A program made the translations under genes and the position numbers. A stretch of DNA of 64,000 bases, taken from Catenulispora acidiphila DSM 44928. GTDB lineage: Bacteria > Actinomycetota > Actinomycetes > Streptomycetales > Catenulisporaceae. Shown here one piece after another: positions 43,646 to 52,820 of this stretch (position 1 is the first letter of the stretch; the number at the start of each line of letters is the position of its first letter). Below the pieces are notes generated by a model, which was given only the letters and a program-made list of their open reading frames with translations, searched no databases and was not told the DNA's origin. Location of the stretch: the NCBI RefSeq assembly GCF_000024025.1, contig NC_013131.1, positions 8,040,229 to 8,104,228 of the forward strand. Reading direction: 5' to 3'.

Positions 43646-45304
43646 ATGGGCGAGGGTGCTGGGCGTTCGGTGGGGCGGGGTCGGCGGGTTGCTTGGGGGG
43701 CGGTGGCTGCGTTTTCGGTGAGTGCGGCTGTGGTGGGGGCGCCTGGGGTTGCTTCGGCGCGGGCTTCTTGGGGTGGGGATGGGGTTGTTCCGGGGGATCT
43801 GGTGGTCAGTCGGGTGCACTACACCGGGACTGCTGGGATGATCACGCCGGGGGTGACCGTGTTGCCGACGGGGGCGGTGGCGGTGGCTGATGGCGGGTTC
43901 GCGCATGTTTGGGACAATGTGCAGGTTGATCCGAACTTCGGGGTTACTGCGCCGATCTATCTGGACCAGATGACGCCGGGTGGGCGGCCGGTGGGCACGA
44001 TCGCTGTTCCGGATGGCGCGCCTGGTGCTGCGGGGCGTGGGCACGATGGGCTCGTGAGCAGCTTCTCGTCGAAGTCTGAGTTGGCGCTGAATCTGTCCAG
44101 CAAGGGCTCGGCGCTCACGTTCATGGGCTACGTGGCGCCGGCGAACACGTTGGACGCCTCCAACGGGAACACGCCTGGTGTCGTCGACCCGACGAACCCT
44201 GATGCGCAGTCGGTGTATCGGGCTGTCGCCGAGCTCGATCGCAATGGGAAGTTCTGGTTCACCGAGACCAACGCCTACAGCGGTGACAACGGTCGGGCCG
44301 CGGTCCTGGACGACAAGACCGGTTTGTACTACACCGCCGGCAACTCCAACAACGGTGAGGGGACCTCGGTTCCCGGCGTCATCTTCGGCACCGGTGCGCA
44401 GCTGGTGCGGCCCGCCTACAAGCCGGAGCAGGCGCAGAACCCGGGCAGCCCGACGCCGGTCGGCGGCTTCAGCGTCACGCAGCTGCCGGCGAACACGAAG
44501 GCTGACAAGCTCGGCAAGGACACGAACTTCGCCGAGGTCGCCGACTACAACAACGTGCTCTACTACACCAAGGGCAGCGGCAGCAACGGGATCGACACCG
44601 TCTACTTCGTCGACACCACTGGCAAGGCGTGCCCGCAGGGTGTCGGCGTCCCGGTGCCCGGGGCTGCGTTTCCGTCGAGCGCCGATGCCTACGACCCCGC
44701 GACCGGTAACCCGGCGGGCAACATGTGCGTGCTGGCCGGTTTCCCGACGGCGCTGGCCAAGTCCATCAAGACTCCAGACACCGGTGCGGCGTCCAACACC
44801 GCCGACATCGGCGCGTTGTGGTTCGCCAACTCGACCACGCTCTATGTCGCCGACTCCGGCAACGGCGACGACACCTACGCCGACGGCAGCTACACCGGCG
44901 CCGCGGCGCAGAACCTCGCCGGCATCCAGAAGTGGTCGCTGGTCAACGGCACCTGGACGTACGACTACACCCTCAACACCGGCCTCGGACTCGGCGTCCC
45001 CTACACCGTCGCGGGCCTGCCGACCGGAACCAACCCCGCCACCGGCCGCCCCTGGGCGCCGGCGGTCGACGGCATCCGCAACTTCACCGGCAAGACCAAC
45101 TGCGACGGCACCGTGACGCTCTACGCCGTCACCACCGCCGTCGGCGGCGTCACCGACTACGGCGCCGACCCGAACAAGCTGGTCGCCATCACCGACAAGA
45201 CGGCCGCCGTCGCCGCGCCCGCCGGCGAGAAGTTCACCACGCTGCGGACGACCGGCGCGGGCGACGTGCTCCGGGGCGTCTCCTTCACTCCCGGCACCCG
45301 CTGA
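43646..45304 (+). CDS. Secreted protein of unknown function, about 552 aa
   Basis: Exported protein with a signal peptide (GRGRRVAWGAVAAFSVSAAVVG..GVASA within about 38 residues). The mature part contains repeated short Gly/Asp loops and beta-strand-like blocks (TVLPTGAVAVADGGFAHVWD, LDDKTGLYYTAGNSNNGEG, LWFANSTTLYVADSGNGDD, GIQKWSLVNGTWTYDYTL). These look like a beta-propeller of the kind found in secreted actinobacterial proteins. No catalytic motif is evident. The start is uncertain (43622, 43631 and 43646 are all in frame). Codon use is odd: the first approximately 150 codons favour G/T-ending codons, the last 150 C-ending. Confidence 0.65.
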   Translation: MGEGAGRSVGRGRRVAWGAVAAFSVSAAVVGAPGVASARASWGGDGVVPGDLVVSRVHYTGTAGMITPGVTVLPTGAVAVADGGFAHVWDNVQVDPNFGVTAPIYLDQMTPGGRPVGTIAVPDGAPGAAGRGHDGLVSSFSSKSELALNLSSKGSALTFMGYVAPANTLDASNGNTPGVVDPTNPDAQSVYRAVAELDRNGKFWFTETNAYSGDNGRAAVLDDKTGLYYTAGNSNNGEGTSVPGVIFGTGAQLVRPAYKPEQAQNPGSPTPVGGFSVTQLPANTKADKLGKDTNFAEVADYNNVLYYTKGSGSNGIDTVYFVDTTGKACPQGVGVPVPGAAFPSSADAYDPATGNPAGNMCVLAGFPTALAKSIKTPDTGAASNTADIGALWFANSTTLYVADSGNGDDTYADGSYTGAAAQNLAGIQKWSLVNGTWTYDYTLNTGLGLGVPYTVAGLPTGTNPATGRPWAPAVDGIRNFTGKTNCDGTVTLYAVTTAVGGVTDYGADPNKLVAITDKTAAVAAPAGEKFTTLRTTGAGDVLRGVSFTPGTR

Positions 45305-45323
45305 GCACCAGCAGCAGATGTGA

Positions 45324-45352
45324 GGCCTCGGCTCGGAACTCGAGCCGAGGCC
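45324..45352 (+). terminator. 12-bp perfect hairpin after the secreted-protein gene
   Basis: GGCCTCGGCTCG and CGAGCCGAGGCC flank the loop GAACT, 20 bases after the stop codon at 45304. It insulates the next gene, which starts about 60 bases on. Confidence 0.75.
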
Positions 45353-45410
45353 AGCCCCGCCGGGCTAGAGTCGCGCACATGACCAGGTCTCGATGCATCA
45401 AGAGGTACCG

Positions 45411-45794
45411 GTGACCAGCCTGAACAGCGCCGTCATCGAGCTGCTGGGGCGCCCGAACATGCTCGGCGAAGACCGCGCGCTCGCTGCCCGGATGATCGTG
45501 GCCGACGGGGAGATCAACCACATCCTCGCCCGCACCAAGGGCATCCTGGCCCGCCCGATCTGGGCCGGCTGCGCTCACGAGTCGGACCGGTGCAACGACC
45601 TGTTCGTCGCCGAATGGGAGCGGTTCAAGTCCCGCGTGGCCGATGACACCGAATTCCGCAGACACCCCAGCCCAAGCGAGAGGGACGTCTTCAAGGAAGC
45701 AGTCGCGGGTACCGAGTACGCATTGGCGAGACTACGGCAGGAGTTCGCCCAGCTCGGCAAAACAAGCTGGGTCTATGACGACGAAGAGCCCTGA
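45411..45794 (+). CDS. Hypothetical protein, 127 aa
   Basis: Not recognised. A mostly helical soluble protein with paired Cys (GCAHESDRCNDLF) and a charged C-terminus (LGKTSWVYDDEEP). The GTG at 45411 follows AAGAGGT and overlaps the stop of an 11-codon ORF (45379-45414), a possible coupling leader. An ATG at 45393 in the same frame gives 133 aa. It converges with the PPK2 gene. Confidence 0.6.
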   Translation: MTSLNSAVIELLGRPNMLGEDRALAARMIVADGEINHILARTKGILARPIWAGCAHESDRCNDLFVAEWERFKSRVADDTEFRRHPSPSERDVFKEAVAGTEYALARLRQEFAQLGKTSWVYDDEEP

Positions 45795-45835
45795 TCGGCG
45801 TCGCACCATCCTTGCCGCCGATGACGTGCCCGGCC

Positions 45836-46837
45836 TCAGCCGCTAGACAGGCGCGGCAGAACCCGTTGCGGGTCAGCGTCGCTGCGCTCGGCGAGGAGGG
45901 CGGCGGAGCCGAGGACTTCGGGGTCGGGGAGCTGGGCGATTTCAAGGTCTTTGTTCGCGTAGGGGAACAGGGAGAGGACGTGTCGCATGGCGGCTAGGCG
46001 CGCTCGCTTTTTGTCGTTGCTCTTGATGACTGTCCAGGGGGCGTCGGCGGTGTCGGTGTAGAAGAACATCGCTTCCTTGGCGTCGGTGTAGAGCTGCCAG
46101 CGTTCTAGGGAGGCGAGGTCCATGGGGCTCAGCTTCCACTGGCGGACGGGGTCTACCTGGCGGATCAGGAATCTGGTGCGTTGCTCGGCTTGGGAGACGG
46201 AGAACCAGAACTTCACCAGGGTGATGCCGTCACGGACGAGCATGCGCTCGAATTCGGGCGCCTGGCGCATGAACTCCAGGTACTCGGCCGGGTCGCAGAA
46301 GCCCATGACGCGTTCGACGCCGGCTCGGTTGTACCAGGAGCGGTCGAACATCACGATCTCGCCGGCTGCGGGGAGGTGCGTCACGTAGCGCTGGAAATAC
46401 CACTGGGTGCGTTCGCGCTCGGTGGGCTTCTCCAGGGCGACCACTCGGGCGCCGCGGGGGTTGAGGTGCTCGGTGAAGCGCTTGATCGTGCCGCCTTTGC
46501 CGGCTGCGTCGCGGCCCTCGAACAGGATCACCAGACGGCCGCCGGTGTCCTTGATCCAGTTCTGGAGCTTCAGCAACTCGATCTGCAGCAGCCGCTTGTC
46601 GTGCTCGTAGCGCGTACGGTCCAGGCGTTCGCGGTACGGATAGTCCTGGCGCCAGGTGTCGATCGGCACGCCGTCGGCGCCTATGAGGATCGGATCGTCG
46701 TCGTCCGCCTGCTCGATGCGCAGACCGCCGATGTCGGTCACGTCGGCGAGCGTCCACGCACGCTCCCGGTCATCGGGGTCGTTGCGGTCGTCGGGCTCGT
46801 CGGTGGCAGCGGACGGCACAGTCGGGTTTCCACTCAC
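45836..46837 (-). CDS. ppk2: Polyphosphate kinase 2 (PPK2)
   Basis: A 333-residue cytosolic kinase that transfers phosphate between polyphosphate and nucleoside diphosphates. Walker A is FEGRDAAGKGGT at 106-117, Walker B FDRSWYNRAGVE around 164-175, and the lid region has REERT-like arginines (PTERERTQWYFQRYV). The ending SNDKKRARLAAMRHVL is typical. An acidic N-terminal extension of about 60 residues precedes the core, as in many single-domain class I PPK2 proteins. Confidence 0.93.
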   Translation of the reverse strand: MSGNPTVPSAATDEPDDRNDPDDRERAWTLADVTDIGGLRIEQADDDDPILIGADGVPIDTWRQDYPYRERLDRTRYEHDKRLLQIELLKLQNWIKDTGGRLVILFEGRDAAGKGGTIKRFTEHLNPRGARVVALEKPTERERTQWYFQRYVTHLPAAGEIVMFDRSWYNRAGVERVMGFCDPAEYLEFMRQAPEFERMLVRDGITLVKFWFSVSQAEQRTRFLIRQVDPVRQWKLSPMDLASLERWQLYTDAKEAMFFYTDTADAPWTVIKSNDKKRARLAAMRHVLSLFPYANKDLEIAQLPDPEVLGSAALLAERSDADPQRVLPRLSSG

Positions 46838-46893
46838 ATGGGCAATATCCCGAATAAGTTCACCTGCTGATCATCCATCCGCCAAACACTGCG

Positions 46894-47679
46894 TTAACCC
46901 TGGGATCCCGCACGGGACACGGTCTGCTCGCGCCGCACAAGATAGGTGTCCATGATCCAGCCGTGACGCCGCCGCAGTTCCTGTTTGAGGGCAACGACTT
47001 CCTCGACGATCTCGAGCAACGGGCCCGAACGCAGAACTTCGTCCGGAGTGCCCAGATACGCACCCCAATACAGGTGCAGATCCGGGTCGTCGAGAGCGGC
47101 GCACGCCAGGTTCGGGTCGAGCATCACGACCGCGCTCTCCAATCCTTCGGGCAGCCCGGCGGCGAGGCGGCGGCCGGTGGTGATGTGCACCGGCTCGCCG
47201 ATCCGGTTCAGCGGCAGCCGGTGCTGCGCCGCCAGCGCCTGCACGCTGGTGATGCCGGGGATGACGCGGTGCGTGAACTGCACCGCGCCGCGCGCCAGGA
47301 TGTGGTCGATCACTCGCAGGGTGCTGTCATACAGCGCCGGATCGCCCCAGACCAGGAACGCGCCACGGCCGTTTTCAGGGAGATGCTCCAGGATCGCGGC
47401 CTCGAAGAGCTCGGCGCGGCGCACGTGCCAGTCATCGACCGCGCCGGTGTAGGCCTCGGCGGCGCGATCGCGCGGCGGCTCGGGGATCGTCACCATGCGG
47501 TAGTCGTCGCCGGTGATGTACCGGTCGCAGATCTCCTGCCGGAGTGCGAGCAGACCGCTCTTTTCCTCACCCTTGTCGACCACGAAGAACACGTCGGTGG
47601 CGTTGAGCGCGTTGACGGCCTGGACGGTGACGTACTCAGGGTCGCCGGCGCCGAGTCCGATGACCAGGATCTCGCGCAT
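46894..47679 (-). CDS. cobF: Precorrin-6A synthase (deacetylating), CobF
   Basis: A 261-residue SAM-dependent C1-methyltransferase of the aerobic cobalamin pathway, which methylates precorrin-5 and removes acetate to give precorrin-6A. It shows the tetrapyrrole methylase start (ILVIGLGAGDPEYVTVQAV), FLVWGDPALYDST and the central VIPGITSVQALAAQH. CobF-specific features are FFVVDKGEEKSGL and the ending RRRHGWIMDTYLVRREQ. It is divergent from cobK with 60 bases between, which must hold both promoters. No cobalamin riboswitch is seen in that gap. Confidence 0.93.
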   Translation of the reverse strand: MREILVIGLGAGDPEYVTVQAVNALNATDVFFVVDKGEEKSGLLALRQEICDRYITGDDYRMVTIPEPPRDRAAEAYTGAVDDWHVRRAELFEAAILEHLPENGRGAFLVWGDPALYDSTLRVIDHILARGAVQFTHRVIPGITSVQALAAQHRLPLNRIGEPVHITTGRRLAAGLPEGLESAVVMLDPNLACAALDDPDLHLYWGAYLGTPDEVLRSGPLLEIVEEVVALKQELRRRHGWIMDTYLVRREQTVSRAGSQG

Positions 47680-47739
47680 GCTGTGTCCTCACTGTGCGGG
47701 TGGCGGGTCCGACCGGGGGGCGGTCGATAGGGTTGCTCG

Positions 47740-48492
47740 ATGCGGATACTCATCCTGGGCGGCACGGCGCAGGCGCGCGAACTCGCCGCCGAGCTGTGTG
47801 CCCGGGACGAGCACCGGATCATCCTCTCGCTTGCCGGCCGGACCGGCGAAACGGCCCTGCCGGTCCCGTCCGGCAGCCGGTTGCGGGTCGGCGGCTTCGG
47901 CGGCGCCGACGGGCTCGCCGCATACCTGCGCAGCGAGTCGATCGACGTGCTCATCGACGCCACGCACCCCTTCGCCGGCGCGATCTCCGAGAACGCCGCC
48001 GCGGCTTCGATCGAGTCCGGAATCCGGCTGCTGGCCTTGCGCCGCCCCCCGTGGCAGGCGCGCCCCGGCGACCGGTGGACTCACGTTCCGGACGTGGTCA
48101 CCGCAGCCGCGCACGCCGCCAAGTTGGCCGATGGCCTCTGTGTATTCGTCACGACCGGTCGTCTCGAAGCGCGCGCCTACGCCAGTGATCAACAGCACAC
48201 CTATCTGATCCGCACGGTCACCGCGCCCGACGGTCCGCTGCCGCCGCATCACACTCTCGTCTTCGATCGCGGGCCCTACACCGTCGCCGGCGAAACCGAG
48301 CTCATGGCACGCCATGACGTGGCGGCCCTGGTCACCAAGAACAGCGGCGGCACGTCCACCTCGGCGAAACTCACCGCCGCCCGGCAGCGAGGGATCCCGG
48401 TCATCATGGTGGACCCGCCTGCGCTGCCGGCTTCGGGTGAGGTGTACTTCGAGGTTGCTGAAGTCGTCAGGCAGGTAATCGCGATCACCTGA
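47740..48492 (+). CDS. cobK: Precorrin-6A reductase, CobK
   Basis: A 250-residue NADPH-dependent reductase that converts precorrin-6A to dihydroprecorrin-6. The N-terminal Rossmann motif is MRILILGGTAQARELAAEL. Other family marks are DVLIDATHPFAGAISENA, VFVTTGRLEARAY, a C-terminal VTKNSGGTSTSAKL and PVIMVDPP. It acts directly after CobF; the two divergent genes thus encode consecutive steps. The rest of the pathway is not in the window. Confidence 0.93.
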   Translation: MRILILGGTAQARELAAELCARDEHRIILSLAGRTGETALPVPSGSRLRVGGFGGADGLAAYLRSESIDVLIDATHPFAGAISENAAAASIESGIRLLALRRPPWQARPGDRWTHVPDVVTAAAHAAKLADGLCVFVTTGRLEARAYASDQQHTYLIRTVTAPDGPLPPHHTLVFDRGPYTVAGETELMARHDVAALVTKNSGGTSTSAKLTAARQRGIPVIMVDPPALPASGEVYFEVAEVVRQVIAIT

Positions 48493-49073
48493 CGGAGCGT
48501 CATTCCCCACACCGCCCGGACGTGCTTCCGATTACCTATGGGTAGCATGCAAGAGCCCGCTGAGCGGTTACCGGCGATGGAACCGGTTGCCCGGGCGGCG
48601 CCCTCCACCGACCAGCCGGCTCGCGAAGATCCACATCCCGCACCCGACCTGCGCCGGGGCGCGCATAGCGGGTCGGGTGACAGTCTGCGGAATTCGTCGT
48701 CGGGGTCCGCGGCGGGCGCCGCGGGGCGCTCCGGGCCGACGTCACCGGTATTTCGCGAGGTCGGCCCGGCAGTGCTTTACAAACAACCACTGGGATGTCG
48801 ACACCACTTCAGATTTCAACAATTCTTGGGGCGCGGTCTCGGCAGGGATTCCGGCATCGACTACTTCCCTGGTGTCGTCGTGTTCTGCTACAGTCATATT
48901 GACTCCAACGGGGAGGCATAGTCGGGAATTCTTGCCGCGTTGCCTTAGTGTCGCTCCCTGCGATATCGGCTGTTCACTCGGCGGACTTCTCGAACGCTAA
49001 CGACGGCCTCGCGGGGATCATGCGGCGGCCGCCGCTGGATGCCATTTGTGTGGGCGAAGGAGGCCGTCCGAAA
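48493..49073. other. 581-base gap upstream of the LuxR-type regulator, no confident gene
   Basis: A plus-strand open frame at 48538-48921 has low-complexity Ser/Gly/Arg-rich translation, no family features and no ribosome site, so I do not call it. Around 48638-48680 CACCCGACC and GGTCGGGTG can pair into a stem. From 48770 the DNA is less GC-rich and probably contains the regulator's promoter. Confidence 0.4.
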
Positions 49074-50093
49074 ATGCGCGACGAGACTGTTCCACAGATG
49101 ACCGCGCTGTCTGCCGTCGATCAGTACGTGATCGACATCTACTGCCACGCGGTACGCCACGGCATGATCGAGTGCCTGGACGAAACAGCACGCGAACTGG
49201 GTCTGGACCGCGACCTGGTGGTGTCCGCGATCAATCAGCTGATGGACACCGGGCTGATCATCCGGGACACCTGCAACCCCAGTCTGTACCTGCCCATCGG
49301 CCCTGACGTGGCCACCGCGCTCCTGACTTATCCGATGGAGCGCGAGATCTATCAGCGCCGCGAGTTCATCGCGCGCATCAAGGGCAGTTTCGGCACGCTG
49401 GCACAGTCCGGCGCGCTGAACGGAAACCAGGTACCGGCCACAGCCGCGGCCATCGAACGGATCGATGGCGGCGCGGTGCTTAAGGGATTCCTGAAGGAAT
49501 CCGGAGATGCCTGCGAAAAGGAGATCATCGTTCTCCAGCCGTACATTGAAGACGAGAACGAATTCGATGATTTACTCCAGTGTTTTCACGTCCCGGTGGA
49601 CCGCGGTATCCGGCTGCGGATCGTCCTGCCGCACCGATGTCGCTCGCACCTGCGCTCGCGGGCGGCGATGAAGCGGCTGATCGAGGCCGGCGCCGAGGTC
49701 CGCACGGTGAGCCGGGTGCCGCAGTCGCTGATGGTCTTCGACAACGAGCTGTCGGTCCTGGGCTGCGGCGCCGCCGACGACTGCGTGGTCACGCGGGTGC
49801 GTGCCCAGGACGTCGTCAAGTTCCTGATAGACCACTTCCTGCACCTGTGGGACACCGCCAATCCCGTGGACGTCGCGGAGTTCGGCTACGCCGAGGCCGC
49901 CGACAGCCTGCAGCAGGACATCGCCAAGCTGATGGCGCAGGGATACACCGATGAGGCGGTCGCCCGGCGGCTCGGAATGTCGGTCCGCACGTGCCGCCGG
50001 CACATCGCGGCCCTGATGGGAAGCCTGGACGCGGTCAGCCGGTTCCAAGCCGGCGTGCGCGCGGCCAGTTCCGATCTGATCGAACTCACCTGA
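49074..50093 (+). CDS. LuxR-type regulator with TrmB-like N-terminal HTH and PLD-like middle domain
   Basis: A 339-residue regulator. The N-terminal winged-helix part (about 15-75, ETARELGLDRDLVVSAINQLMDTGLI) resembles TrmB/FeoC-like HTH. The middle (about 130-260) recalls the phospholipase-D-like sensor of such regulators (EIIVLQPY, RGIRLRIVLPHR, GAEVRTVSRVPQSLMVFDNELSVLG). The C-terminal LuxR HTH is QDIAKLMAQGYTDEAVARRL. Actinomycete gene clusters often encode this type. The ATG at 49074, preceded by AAGGAGG, is preferred; the frame opens earlier at 48948. It probably controls the nearby exporter/PKS genes (inference). Confidence 0.8.
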   Translation: MRDETVPQMTALSAVDQYVIDIYCHAVRHGMIECLDETARELGLDRDLVVSAINQLMDTGLIIRDTCNPSLYLPIGPDVATALLTYPMEREIYQRREFIARIKGSFGTLAQSGALNGNQVPATAAAIERIDGGAVLKGFLKESGDACEKEIIVLQPYIEDENEFDDLLQCFHVPVDRGIRLRIVLPHRCRSHLRSRAAMKRLIEAGAEVRTVSRVPQSLMVFDNELSVLGCGAADDCVVTRVRAQDVVKFLIDHFLHLWDTANPVDVAEFGYAEAADSLQQDIAKLMAQGYTDEAVARRLGMSVRTCRRHIAALMGSLDAVSRFQAGVRAASSDLIELT

Positions 50094-50261
50094 GCCGCAG
50101 CTGTATCCGACACGATCAGCTGTATCTGAAGTGAGTCTGTGGCTGAGGCAACTCAGTAGTAAGTCTGCACCGCCCGGTCGGGGGGCCGGGTGCGGATTCC
50201 GTCGCCGAACCGAACAAATTCCACGCACCGCCCCGGCGAACGAATTCGCGACTGGGAACCG

Positions 50262-51782
50262 CTAATAGTACGACCGCAAGGCCGGCCAGCGATCACTCCA
50301 CGTACCCCGCAGCCCGGCACAGACCTGGATCTCCGCGCCCTGCTCGTCATTGCTCAGCCCGACTCCGTCATCGACGGTCGCGGCCGGACGGCATCCCTCG
50401 AACTGCGAGGGCAGGACCTTGTTATCGCGGAAGAAGACCAGAAGGACCGGCCCGTTCGCGGCATCCGGCGGCGGACCCCAGTCGAAGAAGCTCATGTGGC
50501 CCGAGTAGGGCTCGGGCAGACCGTATCGGGGTCCGTACATCGCGATGGCGCCCGCCTCGCCGTAGTTCTGCGTGAGGATCACCGCCCGCGAACGCTGATC
50601 AGCCGGGATCGTCTGCCACACTCCGGCAACGGTGGCGACCAACCGAGGCCAGCCCACCTGCTCCCCTTGCTCCTTGTCCACCGCGTTGACCGTGCTCACC
50701 GAGCTCGGGGGCAGCACCGGAAGCGTCGCGACACCGTTGATCACGGCCGTGACCAGCACGCCGGCCGCCAGCAGCGCGGGCCGACTGCGTCCCCGGGTAG
50801 CCCAGCCGACGACCGGCTCGGCGCCGGCCGCCAGCAGAACCAGCAACAACGGCAGCACGTAGTAGCACTTGCCACCGGTCGCCAAGACGACGACGCAAGC
50901 CAGCGGATAGGCGATGGTGAACGCGCGCAGCCTGCGCAGATCAGGGTCCCGCCACAGCCGCAGCCACCCGGCGATCCACAGCGGAGCCAGGGTCGGGGCG
51001 AGATACACGAACTGGAACGGGATGAACGTCGCCCGATTCAGCATCCCGTCCTTGCGGTCGATGCCGGAGGCGACGGTCAGCTGCGGCCAGCCGTGCCGGG
51101 CTTGCCACCACAGGTTCGGCGCGACGATCAGCACGGCGAGCGCCACTCCCCCGGCCGCCCAGCGCCACGCGCCGGATCGGGACGTCACCCGACGCGGCCC
51201 GACCAGCAGCACCGCGGCGACCAGACTCGCGATCAGCAGCAGCACCAAATCCTTGTTGAGCAAGGCGATTCCGGTCGCCGCCCCGATCGCCACGTACCAG
51301 CGTGGATCGCCGGTGCGCAGCAGCCGTGCCGCCAGCAGGCAGATCACCAGCCAGGCGAGCAGGTCGAAGGTCGCGGTGGACACCAGGTGGCCCGACATCA
51401 GGACCATCGAGGAGACCGCCGTGGCCGCCGCCGCCGCCAACTGCGCCGCGCGTCCGCCGCCGGTCTCGCGCGCCAGGAGCGCCACGGTCACGACGATCAG
51501 CACCCCGGCGAGGGTCGCGACCACGCGCAACCCCATCGGGCTCGTGCCGAACACCGCGGTGCTGGCCCGCGCCAGCAGCGGGGTCAGCGGCGGCTGGTCG
51601 ACGTACCCCCACGCCAGGTGATGACCGGCCTGCAGGAAGTACAACTCGTCGCGGTGGAACCCGTACCGGCCGGACAGCGCGGTCAGCACCGCCGCGTACA
51701 CCACCGCCACCGCTATCACCGGACCGGCCGCGAACGACGGCGGGGCGGAGCGTGCGGCGGACGGTTCAGGCATCACAAGCAT
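50262..51782 (-). CDS. GT39/PMT-type membrane glycosyltransferase
   Basis: A 506-residue integral membrane protein of the ArnT/PMT clan, which transfers a sugar from a polyprenyl-phosphate donor outside the membrane. The first helix (about 20-38) is followed by the catalytic-loop signature YGFHRDELYFLQAG, with the acidic pair DE, and WGYVDQPPLTP. About ten further hydrophobic segments follow. The C-terminal soluble domain (about 370-506) has ILTQNYGEAGAIAMYGPRYGLP. The acceptor is unknown. It is divergent from the ABC-2 exporter. Confidence 0.88.
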   Translation of the reverse strand: MLVMPEPSAARSAPPSFAAGPVIAVAVVYAAVLTALSGRYGFHRDELYFLQAGHHLAWGYVDQPPLTPLLARASTAVFGTSPMGLRVVATLAGVLIVVTVALLARETGGGRAAQLAAAAATAVSSMVLMSGHLVSTATFDLLAWLVICLLAARLLRTGDPRWYVAIGAATGIALLNKDLVLLLIASLVAAVLLVGPRRVTSRSGAWRWAAGGVALAVLIVAPNLWWQARHGWPQLTVASGIDRKDGMLNRATFIPFQFVYLAPTLAPLWIAGWLRLWRDPDLRRLRAFTIAYPLACVVVLATGGKCYYVLPLLLVLLAAGAEPVVGWATRGRSRPALLAAGVLVTAVINGVATLPVLPPSSVSTVNAVDKEQGEQVGWPRLVATVAGVWQTIPADQRSRAVILTQNYGEAGAIAMYGPRYGLPEPYSGHMSFFDWGPPPDAANGPVLLVFFRDNKVLPSQFEGCRPAATVDDGVGLSNDEQGAEIQVCAGLRGTWSDRWPALRSYY

Positions 51783-51980
51783 CGATCATCGCAGCCTGAT
51801 ATGCCGGCGTCGACACCGTACGGCTGGCGAAGTGCGCTCCGGCCGGTGGCAACAAGTGCCCGGCAGCAAGTGCCCTCTGGCCGAGGGCGCGAGGCGCCCC
51901 GGATAGTGGCTGAGGGTCCGGGCGATGGGCGCGTGCCGACGCCGACTCCTCTCGCCGACCATCTCGAGGAAGGCCAGGAA

Positions 51981-52820
51981 GTGCTGGAAGCCATCGACCT
52001 CGTGAAGAACTACGGCACCCTGCGCGCCCTGGACGGCTTCAGCCTCCGGGTCGAGCCCGGGGAGATCGTCGGGCTCGTCGGCCACAACGGCGCCGGCAAG
52101 TCCACCTTCATCTCCATGGCGGCGAGCCTGGCCCGGCCGGACAGCGGCCGGATCATGATCGAGGGCCGACCGCCGGGCAAGGCTCGGGACCGGGTCGGCG
52201 TCGCACCGCAGCACATCGCTCTTTATCCCTCGGTCACGGTGCGCGAACACCTGCGGCTGTTCGGTGGGCTTTCCGGGCTGCGGCGCGGCGGGCTGCGCAG
52301 CGAGATCGACGACCTGGCGGCCGCGCTGCGGCTGACGGCGTTCCTCGACCGGCGCGCCGGCGTGCTCTCCGGCGGCCAGCAGCGCCGGACGCAAGCGGCG
52401 TGCGCGCTGATCCACCGGCCCAGCGTGCTGCTGATGGACGAGCCGACCGCCGGCGCCGACCCGGAGACCCGGCAGGCGCTGCTGGACACCGTCAAGCAGC
52501 GCGCCACCGACGGCGCCGCGGTCCTGTACACCACGCACTATCTGCCCGAGCTCACCGACCTGCGGGCCACCATCGCCGTCGCCCGCGCCGGCCGGGTCAT
52601 CGCCCGCGGCACGGCCGAGGACCTGCTGGGCCGGCTGCCCGGGGAGGTCGTCGTCGCCTTCGACGACGAGCAGGTGCGGATCAGCACCGCCGACCCGACG
52701 GCCACCTTGGTCTCCCTGCTGCACGACGGCCGGCCGGTCCGCGGCGTCGAAGTGCGCAACCCCTCCCTCGACGACCTCTACCGGTCTCTGGCGGTCACAG
52801 ATGTCCACAGCAACAGCTGA
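51981..52820 (+). CDS. ABC-2 exporter ATP-binding protein
   Basis: A 279-residue ATPase of the drug/antibiotic export (DrrA-like) class. Walker A is GHNGAGKST near 34-42, with Q-loop APQHIALYPSVTVREH, signature LSGGQQRRTQAACALIH, Walker B LLMDEPTAGADPETR and H-loop TTHY. The GTG at 51981 with AGGAA upstream is preferred; a GTG at 51933 is possible. The frame stays open far upstream to 50190 only because of the high GC. The last 20 bases overlap the permease gene. It probably exports the product of the adjacent biosynthetic genes. Confidence 0.9.
   Translation: MLEAIDLVKNYGTLRALDGFSLRVEPGEIVGLVGHNGAGKSTFISMAASLARPDSGRIMIEGRPPGKARDRVGVAPQHIALYPSVTVREHLRLFGGLSGLRRGGLRSEIDDLAAALRLTAFLDRRAGVLSGGQQRRTQAACALIHRPSVLLMDEPTAGADPETRQALLDTVKQRATDGAAVLYTTHYLPELTDLRATIAVARAGRVIARGTAEDLLGRLPGEVVVAFDDEQVRISTADPTATLVSLLHDGRPVRGVEVRNPSLDDLYRSLAVTDVHSNS

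Noticed and set aside
48500-48790. Cobalamin-riboswitch-like string on the minus strand (CCGGTGACGTC..CAGACTGTCACC)
   Set aside because: Spacing and the B12 box do not fit, and the strand would lead into the antisense of cobK rather than a vitamin B12 gene.
48538-48921. 128-codon plus-strand open frame
   Set aside because: Low-complexity translation, no ribosome site and no family features.
50190-51980. Upstream extension of the ABC-2 ATPase frame by about 600 codons
   Set aside because: The extension is antisense to the GT39 gene and low in complexity; the ATPase domain begins at the GTG at 51981.
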